64,000 bases of DNA from Nonomuraea sp. PA05 (GTDB lineage: Bacteria; Actinomycetota; Actinomycetes; Streptosporangiales; Streptosporangiaceae). How positions within the stretch are numbered: position 1 is the stretch's first letter; each line of letters starts with the position of its first letter. Below are positions 49,801-56,791 of the stretch, piece after piece. The notes under the pieces were generated by a model. The model had not been told where the DNA came from, made no database searches, and saw nothing but the letters and a program-made list of their open reading frames with translations. Both the position numbers and the translations under genes were made by a program. The stretch is from assembly GCF_008086045.1 (NCBI RefSeq), contig NZ_VSEY01000010.1:1-64000 (forward strand), given 5' to 3'.

Positions 49801-49807
49801 CCACGAA
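49776..49807 (-). other. tRNA-like T-arm and hairpin fragment
   Basis: On the minus strand CGGGTTCGATCCCC resembles a tRNA T-arm, preceded by the perfect palindromic hairpin TTCGTG-GT-CACGAA (49807-49794). No acceptor or D-arm can be formed with the flanks, so it is not a working tRNA gene. It may be a remnant left by recombination at a tRNA gene. Confidence 0.3.
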
Positions 49808-49905
49808 GCGTGCGGACGCCCGCCGTCCCCACGCCTGCCTTCCCCCTGCCTGAACGCGGTGCGCGCCCGGCCCCATACACGCGCGCCTCCGGAACGGAGC
49901 CCCCC

Positions 49906-51351
49906 ATGACCTCTGTCGAAACGCGCCCGGAAACGACCACTCCGCCCACGACGGCGAAAGCCCCGTCCCAGCGCTACCGCACCGTGTGGCGCTGGCACTT
50001 CTACGCCGGGCTCTTCGTCGCCCCCGTCCTGCTCGTCCTGGCCGTCACCGGCGGCATCTACCTGTTCAAGGAGCCCTTCGAGGAGTGGCGCTACCAGGAC
50101 GTGCGCACCCTCGCCGAACCCGTCACCGCCGCCCGCCCCCTGTCGGAGCAGATCGCCGCCGCCCAGCGGGCCCGCCCGGGTTCCCCCGTCATGTCCGTCA
50201 TCCCGCCCACGTCCGCCGACCGCACCACCCGTGTGATCCTCCAGGGCGCCGAGACGGGCCCGTGGGCGCAGGGCGTCTCCGTGTACGTCGATCCGGGCAC
50301 GGCCACCGTGACCGGGCAGATCGACGACGGGGCCACGTTCATGCGCGTCGTCCGGACCATCCACGGCGAGCTGATGTCCGGCACCGTCGGGGACCGCGTC
50401 GTCGAGACCGCCGCCTGCTGGGCGCTGATCCTCGTCGCCACCGGCGCCTACCTGTGGTGGCGCGGCCGGCGTACCCGCAGGAAGCCCACCCGCCCTGGAC
50501 GCGGGCGGCTGCGGCGGCTGCACATCCTCACGGGGCTCGGCGGGGGCGCGGTGGTCGTCTTCCTCGTCCTGTCCGGCCTGCCGTGGTCGGGCGTGTGGGG
50601 CGACGCCCTGCAACGCGTCCAGGAGCGTACCGGCTCGACCTACCCCAGCGCCGGCGACTTCCCGCACACCTCCGACCCGTCCCTGTCCGGCGACCTCTCC
50701 AGCAACCCGGACGCCAAGGTGCCCTGGGCGGCCGAGCGCCTGCCCGTCCCGCCCTCCCAGGACGGGCACGCGGGACACCACGCCGCGCACGGCGTCCTGC
50801 AGCCCGGCGCCCTGCCCATCGAGAACGCCCTGGCCGCCGCCAGGCCCGCGATCCGGTCCTGCCCGCCGGGCGAATGCGACCTCAAGGTCCTGCTGCCGGA
50901 AGGCCCGCAGGGCGTCTACACGATCGTGACCGACCCGCGCCGCGACCCGTCCGCCGCGCAGACACTGCACGTCGACCAGTACAGCGGGCGGGTGCTGGTG
51001 TCGTACGGGTGGGAGGAGTACGGGGTGCTGGCCAAGGCCGTCGAGCAGGGCGTCGCCCTGCACGAGGGACGCCGCTACGGCACCGCCAACCTGGTCGTGA
51101 TGCTGGGCGCCTGCCTCACCATCGTCACGCTGGTGGTCACCGGGGCGTGGATGTGGTGGAAGCGCCGCCCCCGTGGGCGCGCCGGCGCTCCGGCCCGGCC
51201 CACGGATCGGCGGACCGCTTATGGGGTGATGGCCGTCATGGGGGTGCTGGGGGTGGTGTTTCCGCTGGCGGGGGTGACGATGGTGGTGGTGTTGCTGGTG
51301 GACTGGCTGGTGGTGCGGCGGGTTCCACGGCTCGCGCGCGTCCTCGGCTGA
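49906..51351 (+). CDS. PepSY-associated membrane protein (PiuB-like)
   Basis: 481 residues. Helix 1 is YRTVWRWHFYAGLFVAPVLLVLAVTGGIYLF, the hallmark of PepSY_TM proteins; others are WALILVATGAYLWW, LTGLGGGAVVVFLVLSGLPWSG, ACLTIVTLVVTGAWMWW and a final pair. Extracytoplasmic PepSY domains lie between (LPIENALAAARPAI). A His cluster HAGHHAAHG sits before the second. Such proteins act in iron-siderophore reduction or copper handling (PiuB). ATG 49906 follows GGAACGGAG by about eight bases. Near the His-rich membrane gene, which supports a metal role. Confidence 0.85.
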   Translation: MTSVETRPETTTPPTTAKAPSQRYRTVWRWHFYAGLFVAPVLLVLAVTGGIYLFKEPFEEWRYQDVRTLAEPVTAARPLSEQIAAAQRARPGSPVMSVIPPTSADRTTRVILQGAETGPWAQGVSVYVDPGTATVTGQIDDGATFMRVVRTIHGELMSGTVGDRVVETAACWALILVATGAYLWWRGRRTRRKPTRPGRGRLRRLHILTGLGGGAVVVFLVLSGLPWSGVWGDALQRVQERTGSTYPSAGDFPHTSDPSLSGDLSSNPDAKVPWAAERLPVPPSQDGHAGHHAAHGVLQPGALPIENALAAARPAIRSCPPGECDLKVLLPEGPQGVYTIVTDPRRDPSAAQTLHVDQYSGRVLVSYGWEEYGVLAKAVEQGVALHEGRRYGTANLVVMLGACLTIVTLVVTGAWMWWKRRPRGRAGAPARPTDRRTAYGVMAVMGVLGVVFPLAGVTMVVVLLVDWLVVRRVPRLARVLG

Positions 51352-51409
51352 CGACATCCTCAGCCTGCCGGTCAGCGGTTGGGCTGACGCGACGTCCTTG
51401 GTCCGCCGG

Positions 51410-53605
51410 TCAGCGGTTCAGCGGCCAGATGCGTGCCGTCTGGTCGCGCCCGCCGGTGACGGCGATCGGCCTGCCGTCGAGCAGGCCGATCGCCGCCGCC
51501 CACACCGCGTCGTCGTGCCCGGTGAACGGCGTGCCCAGCTCAGCGCCCGCGTTCAGATCCCAGACGCGAGCCGTCCTGTCCTCGCTGCCGGTCACCGCCA
51601 CCGGAACCTGCCCCAGGTTGCCGATCGCCACCGACCAGACCGGCCCCGTGTGTCCCGTCAGGGGCCCGCCGATGGGTTTCCCGGTCGTCAGGTCCCAGAC
51701 CCTGGCCGTCGTGTCCTCGCCGCCGGTGATCGCCACCGGCACCCCGTCCACGTTCCCGAGAGCCACCGACCGCACCCAGCCGGTGTGCCCGGTCATCGGC
51801 GCGCCGGCCTGCTTGCCCGACGCCAGGTCCCAGACGCGCACGGTCCCGTCGTCGCCGGTGGTCACCGCGATGGCCCGGCCGCCGACCTGCCCCGCCGCCA
51901 CGCCCCAGACCGCGCCGTCGTGGCCGGTGAGCGGCTTGCCGAACGGCTTGCCCGTGCGCAGGTCCCACACGCGGGCGGTGCCGTCGGCGGACGCGGTGAC
52001 CGCTACGTGCCGGTCCCCCATCCGGACGGTGGCCACGCCCTTCACGTCGCCCCCATGGCCGGACAGGACGCGAGCCTCGCCGGTGCGCAGGTCCCAGACG
52101 CGGGCGGTGTCGTCGTCGCTCGCGGTGACGGCGATCGCGGTGCCGTCGAGCTGGTCGAGCACCACCGACCTGACCCATTCGGTGTGGCCTTCGAGGGTGG
52201 AGCCCAGTTGCCTTGAGGTGCGGAGATCCCACAGGCGGGCCGTCTCGTCGTCCGAGCCGGTCAGGGCTACGGGGGCGCCGCCCAGGGTGCCGAGGGCCAC
52301 TGCGCGGATGTCGTTGGTGTGGCCTTGGAGGGGCTCGCTCGGCTGGGTGCCTTGTGCGGTGGTGCTGAGGGTGGCTACCAGGGGGGTCACGGTGCCTGGG
52401 CCGGGCTGTTCGGGCCACAGGGTCGCCGTCAGCACGGCGGCGACGACCACGAGGGCCACCCCAGCGGCCAGCAACGCCCGCCGCGGCACCCTCTGCCTGC
52501 GTGGTGAAGGTGCGGGCGGTGCGGATCCGGGCGCCGTGCGCGTGGGCGACACAGGCGTGGGCGACACGGGCAAGGTGCGCGAGGTGGGCGTGGGCGACAC
52601 GGGCGAGGTGGGCGTGGGCGGCATGCGCGTGGGCGGCGCGGGCGAGGTGGGTGGGGGCGAGGTGGGTGGGGGCGAGGTCAGGGCTCGCGTCGTGCGGCCG
52701 GTCTCGTCAGCCGGATCCCAAGGCGCGGTCACCGCCCCCTCGCCCGCCACGCCGCCGCCCACCACGCCGCCGCTCGCACCGGCCGCATCCCGCGTGACCT
52801 CCGGACCGTCCCCACCGGTCAGCACGCGAACCAGCTCATCAGCCGTGAGCCGCCGCCCCGGATCCTTGTCCAGACAGGTCACCACCAGCCCCCGCAACGC
52901 CCCCGGCACCCCCGCCACCTCAGGCTCCTCATACAACAGCGCCCGCAGAACAGCCGCCACCGAGTCCCCGGAGAACGCCCGCCGCCCCGTAGCCGCGAAC
53001 ACCATGGTGGCGGCCCAGCTGAACACGTCCGCCGCCGGCCCGACCGGATCCATCCTGACCTGTTCGGGCGCCATGTACCCCGGCGTCCCCACCGCACCGG
53101 TCTGGGTGACGGCATGGTCGAGCGCCCGCGAGATGCCGAAGTCGATCACGACCGGCCCCTCGGGGCCGAGGATGACGTTGCCGGGTTTGAGGTCGCGGTG
53201 CACCACCCCGGCCCGGTGGATCGCGGCCAGCGCGGTCGCGGTGGCCACCGCGAGCCGTTCGAGGCCGCCGCCCGTGCGGGGCCCGTCCCGCCGGACGACC
53301 CGTTCGAGCGAGTCACCTCGTACGTACTCGCTCACGATGTACGGCCGCTCGTCGTGCATCCCCATGTCGAGCACCCGGGCCGTGCAGAAGGGCGCGACGC
53401 GGCGCGCCAGCTCGACCTGGCGGAAGAAGCGGCGGCGGGCCTCGGCGTCGTCCGACATCCTGGCGTGCAGCACCTTGATCGCGACCTCGTCGCCGGACGG
53501 GCTCAGCCCCAGGTAGACCGCCCCCTGCCCGCCTTCCCCGAGAAACGCGGTGAGCCGGTATCCAGCGATCCGCCCGAGGTTCTCTCCTTGTCGCGGACGT
53601 GACAC
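51410..53605 (-). CDS. Membrane Ser/Thr protein kinase with WD40 propeller
   Basis: 731 residues. Kinase domain ~10-265: GEGGQGAVYLG glycine loop, VAIKVL Lys, HRDLKPGNVI catalytic loop, IDFGISRA and GTPGYMAPEQ. A linker rich in Pro/Thr/Ser (TSPPPTSP-type repeats, ~290-370) leads to one transmembrane helix (RALLAAGVALVVVAAVLTATLW). The C-terminal extracytoplasmic part has seven WD40-type repeats of about 45 residues such as GHTGPVWSVAIGNLG...VAVTGSEDRTARVWDL, forming a beta-propeller. The repeats have LG/GG in place of the common S-D-G turn. A ligand or protein bound by the propeller may control the kinase. GTG 53605 follows GGAGAGG. Confidence 0.88.
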   Translation of the reverse strand: MSRPRQGENLGRIAGYRLTAFLGEGGQGAVYLGLSPSGDEVAIKVLHARMSDDAEARRRFFRQVELARRVAPFCTARVLDMGMHDERPYIVSEYVRGDSLERVVRRDGPRTGGGLERLAVATATALAAIHRAGVVHRDLKPGNVILGPEGPVVIDFGISRALDHAVTQTGAVGTPGYMAPEQVRMDPVGPAADVFSWAATMVFAATGRRAFSGDSVAAVLRALLYEEPEVAGVPGALRGLVVTCLDKDPGRRLTADELVRVLTGGDGPEVTRDAAGASGGVVGGGVAGEGAVTAPWDPADETGRTTRALTSPPPTSPPPTSPAPPTRMPPTPTSPVSPTPTSRTLPVSPTPVSPTRTAPGSAPPAPSPRRQRVPRRALLAAGVALVVVAAVLTATLWPEQPGPGTVTPLVATLSTTAQGTQPSEPLQGHTNDIRAVALGTLGGAPVALTGSDDETARLWDLRTSRQLGSTLEGHTEWVRSVVLDQLDGTAIAVTASDDDTARVWDLRTGEARVLSGHGGDVKGVATVRMGDRHVAVTASADGTARVWDLRTGKPFGKPLTGHDGAVWGVAAGQVGGRAIAVTTGDDGTVRVWDLASGKQAGAPMTGHTGWVRSVALGNVDGVPVAITGGEDTTARVWDLTTGKPIGGPLTGHTGPVWSVAIGNLGQVPVAVTGSEDRTARVWDLNAGAELGTPFTGHDDAVWAAAIGLLDGRPIAVTGGRDQTARIWPLNR

Positions 53606-53724
53606 TGTCCACCTCTCCCCCGTGCGCAGGAGCCTCAGCACGGATACTACGATTCCGCCCGGCCCGCCGGATTACCTGCTATGGCGATATATGCGGGTTT
53701 CCTGGTGCTTGTCATGGAATGGTC

Positions 53725-54273
53725 ATGCGCTTTTCGTCGGGTTTTCATTTCCCGGACAGGCGCGCGGCAGTCGACGACCAGGCCATGCAGGTGCAGGTGA
53801 ACACCCGCACATCCGGCACCCTGGGCTTCGGGAAGGGCAGCGTGTGCGGCGCCGACCTGCGGGTCAGCATGTCCACACGGCAGAAAGGCGCCGGCCCTCC
53901 CTACCGCGTCGTCGCCGAGGGCAGAAACGCCTACGTGACCAATGCCGGCATCGCCAAAACACGTTCCTGGGTGCACGCGAAGACCTCCGGGCGCGAAACA
54001 GCGTTCTCGACCTGGGCGTCACTCCGGCGAGCCTGCAATTCATGCTGAAGAACACCTCGGAAGTGGCGACCGGCGAATATGCGGGCACCGCCTCGCTCGC
54101 CGGACGGCGACTCCACGGCCTATGACCAGATGACCTTCCACACCGACACCAGGTTCTCGGGCTGCGGCGGGTGCTCGACGGCGGCCGGCAGGGTCGTCAG
54201 CGAGAAGAAGCTGGACGCCAAGACCCGCAAGGCCGTCATCAAGGCGGGTCATCCGGAGAGCGGCCCCTTCTGA
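53725..54273 (+). pseudogene. Frameshifted lipoprotein-like gene
   Basis: Coding character passes between two frames. From 53725 one frame gives MRFSSGFHFP...MQVQVNTRTSGTLGFGKGS...YRVVAEGRNAYVTNAGIAKTRSWVHAK; near 54000 the sense continues one frame over as NSVLDLGVTPASLQFMLKNTSEVATGEYAG; near 54090 it returns to the first frame as STAYDQMTFHTDTRFSG to the stop at 54271-54273. Together these resemble an actinobacterial lipoprotein of the LppX/LprG-like or DUF-type class with a 'Y.G' repeat. The signal peptide is missing or degraded. Either a decaying gene or a sequence with two indel errors. Slightly lower GC than its surroundings at the start. Confidence 0.5.
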
Positions 54274-54354
54274 GGCTGAGCTAGTCCTGGCACTACCTCG
54301 AAGACGGGCCGTACCACGATCGAGGTCAGGGCAGGGAACGACGAGCCTGGAGGC

Positions 54355-55785
54355 ATGAGACTTTTCGCGATCATCGCCCTGGCCGGCACCTTCGTGGCAA
54401 CCCCCGCCGCGGCACAGGACACACTCCGCTGGGGCCCCTGCGAGGGCCCCGAACGTCCGCAGGACCTGCGTTGTTCGACCGTCCAGGTGCCGGTCGACTG
54501 GGCGAGGCCGGGCGGGCGCAAGATCACCATCAAGGTCGCCAAGCTGCCCGCCACCGGACGGTCCGAGGGCACGGTGTTCAGCGTGCCCGGCGGCCCCGGC
54601 GTCTCCGGGATCGACGACCTCACCGGCGACCGCGACGACTTCACGAAACTGCGTGAGCGGTTCGACGTGGTCAGCCTCGAGCCGCGCAACGCCGCCACGT
54701 ACGGGCTGCTCCCCCGCGAGTGCTTCACGACGGGCCCGTGGATCACCCCGCCCCGCACCCGCGCCGAGTACGCCCGCCTCGGCGCGACGATCCGCGAGGG
54801 CGCGCTGAAGTGCAGGAACGCCGACCCGGCGTTCTACGACAACTTCAACTCGGCGTCCGTGGCGCGCGACATCGACGCGATCAGGGCCGCGCTCGGCGAG
54901 CGGCGGCTGAGCTTCCTGGCCACCTCGTACGGAGGCGTCACAGCCGTCACGTACGCCCGCCTGTTCCCCCAGCGGCTCCGGGCCGTGTACCTGGACGGAG
55001 TGATCAACCAGCTCCGGGACACCACGGCAGACGCCCGGGCGCGGTTCGAGGAGGGCGAGGAGCAGTTCGGACGGTTCGTGGAGTGGTGCGCGTCGGTGCG
55101 GGACGTCTGCGGGCCGGGCGACATGGGCGCGCGCTGGCGGAAGCTGGTGGCCACGGCCGACCGCACGCCCCTGCCCGTCGAGGGCGACTCGGCCACCTAC
55201 ACCGGGTTCGACCTGCAGACGGCCGCGATGCCGAACCTGCGCACGCCGGGCCCCGCGCCCGAGTATCCGCGCTGGCGGCAGCTCGCCCAGGCCATCAGGC
55301 AAGCCGAGGCGGGGAACGCGGGCGGGTTCGCGAAGTACATCAAGGCGGGCACCGGCAGCCCGAAGCTGATGTCGCCGGTGGCCATGAACATGACCCACTG
55401 CGCGGACGGGCTCCGCTACCGCGACTACCGCGAGTACCAGGCGGTCCGGGCGATGGGCGAGAAGCTGTCGCCGAACCTCGCCGGCACGGGGGTGTGGCAC
55501 CGGCTCGGCTGCGTGGGCTGGCCCACCCCGGTGAAGAACCCGGCCGGCCCCCTGCCCGCCGGCCTGCCGCCGTTCCTCGGCGCGGGCACGTGGGGGGACT
55601 ACGCGAGCACGGCCGACATCGTGCGGCGGGTGCCAGGGTCGGCGACGGTCCGGTACGACGGGCACGGCCACGGGCTGTACCTGTCGGGCGACGCGTGCAC
55701 GATCGCGCACGCGAACGCGTACCTGATGGACCTGCGCCTGCCCGCGCCCGGCACCACCTGCCGCCCGACGACGGCGACCGGCTGA
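54355..55785 (+). CDS. Secreted alpha/beta-hydrolase, TAP-like (S33 family)
   Basis: 476 residues with a signal peptide (LFAIIALAGTFVATPAAA). QVPVDWARPGGRKITIKVAKLPATG and VFSVPGGPGVSG (oxyanion region) open the fold; LSFLATSYGGVTAVTYARLFPQRL carries the nucleophilic Ser in an ATSYGG elbow; a lid follows; YDGHGHGLYLSGDACT supplies the catalytic His. This is the layout of Streptomyces tripeptidyl aminopeptidase and related exported hydrolases. Six or more Cys suggest disulfides. Its stop lies inside a 30-bp tandem repeat. Confidence 0.85.
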   Translation: MRLFAIIALAGTFVATPAAAQDTLRWGPCEGPERPQDLRCSTVQVPVDWARPGGRKITIKVAKLPATGRSEGTVFSVPGGPGVSGIDDLTGDRDDFTKLRERFDVVSLEPRNAATYGLLPRECFTTGPWITPPRTRAEYARLGATIREGALKCRNADPAFYDNFNSASVARDIDAIRAALGERRLSFLATSYGGVTAVTYARLFPQRLRAVYLDGVINQLRDTTADARARFEEGEEQFGRFVEWCASVRDVCGPGDMGARWRKLVATADRTPLPVEGDSATYTGFDLQTAAMPNLRTPGPAPEYPRWRQLAQAIRQAEAGNAGGFAKYIKAGTGSPKLMSPVAMNMTHCADGLRYRDYREYQAVRAMGEKLSPNLAGTGVWHRLGCVGWPTPVKNPAGPLPAGLPPFLGAGTWGDYASTADIVRRVPGSATVRYDGHGHGLYLSGDACTIAHANAYLMDLRLPAPGTTCRPTTATG

Positions 55786-55859
55786 CGGACAGGCCCCGCG
55801 ACGACGACCGGCTGACGGACAGGCCCCGCGACGACGACCGGCTGATTGGACGGGCCCGC
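55770..55859 (+). repeat. 30-bp tandem repeat at the hydrolase 3' end
   Basis: Three units (55770-55799, 55800-55829, 55830-55859); the first two differ at one position and the third has several changes. The first contains the hydrolase stop, so the rest are untranslated downstream of it. Confidence 0.85.
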
Positions 55860-55894
55860 GTCGCCGACCGAGCCGAGGGACAGCCCACGGAAGT

Positions 55895-56728
55895 TCAGCA
55901 GCAGCGCATGTCCGCCCCGGCCTGGCTGAAGTCGCCCGCCAGGAACGCCTTCACCGGGATCGTGAAGTACATCGTCCCGGCGTCTCCCCAGCCCCATCCG
56001 AGCTCGGCGTCCTCCGCGAGCTGGAGCAGGTGGATCGCGGGGCCGTCGGCGTCGCGGCCGGTGACCGGGGAGGCGTAGGAGGTGTCGGGCCAGCCGAAGG
56101 CGCAGTGGTGGCCCGCGGTGTTGCCGTCGAGGCCGTCCATGGTGTTGAGGAGGAGCGACGGGACGCCCCAGTGCTCGTCCCTGTCGTAGTCGAGGTCGCC
56201 CTCCTCGACGTCCCAGCAGTCGGGGAGCATGGTCACCGGGGCCGCGTGGACGGGGGTGGCCGGGTAGCTCCTCGCCGGTTCCGGTGCGGGCGTCTCGACG
56301 GCGCGCGCGGGGTCGGCGGGGATCACGCGGCACGCCTCGGGGTCGGACAGGTCCAGGTCCTTGTACACCTCGTACGGCACGTCGGGGTCGAGGTAGAAGA
56401 AGTTGAGCAGGCCGGGTCGCGTGGGCAGCTCCTCCCCGAGCCAGGGGGCGAGGGCGCCGGTGTCGAGCACGGCGTGCGGGGACAAGGGAAAGCCGCCCAC
56501 CTCGGGCCACGCAGTGCCGGGTTCGAGCAACGCGGGCCCACCCAGCCGACACCAGCCGGTGGCAGGCGCGCCAACCCGAGCGGCGTCATGGCCGGTGGCA
56601 TGCGCGGCGGCCATCGGACGGTCCAGCAGGAAGCCGCGCCGGGCCATGGCCACGAGCTGCCCGCCCGCCTTCTCGCCGAGCCGTTCGACACAGACCCGCA
56701 GCATCTCCCCCGAGTCATCAAATTTCAT
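55895..56728 (-). CDS. DUF1963 (YwqG-like) protein
   Basis: 277 residues, cytoplasmic. The DUF1963/YwqG family signature appears as WCRLGGPALLEPGTAWPEVGGFPL, then LLNFFYLDPDVPYEVYKDL and a C-terminal HLLQLAEDAELGWGWGDAGTMYFTIP, a beta-rich fold of unknown biochemical role. Two neighbouring Cys end the protein. ATG 56728 follows GAGAGGA by eight bases. Between the DUF5682 operon and the hydrolase; it is 63 bases past the stop of DUF5682 and on the same strand, so a possible last gene of that operon. Confidence 0.8.
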   Translation of the reverse strand: MKFDDSGEMLRVCVERLGEKAGGQLVAMARRGFLLDRPMAAAHATGHDAARVGAPATGWCRLGGPALLEPGTAWPEVGGFPLSPHAVLDTGALAPWLGEELPTRPGLLNFFYLDPDVPYEVYKDLDLSDPEACRVIPADPARAVETPAPEPARSYPATPVHAAPVTMLPDCWDVEEGDLDYDRDEHWGVPSLLLNTMDGLDGNTAGHHCAFGWPDTSYASPVTGRDADGPAIHLLQLAEDAELGWGWGDAGTMYFTIPVKAFLAGDFSQAGADMRCC

Positions 56729-56791
56729 GACAAAAATCCTCTCAACCACCACCGGCCGGGCCACGCGGCACGTGACCCGACCGGCGATCCG

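Noticed and set aside
49776..49807. A functional tRNA-His gene (GTG in the hairpin)
   Set aside because: No acceptor or D-arm can be formed, and the stem-loop has only a two-base loop.
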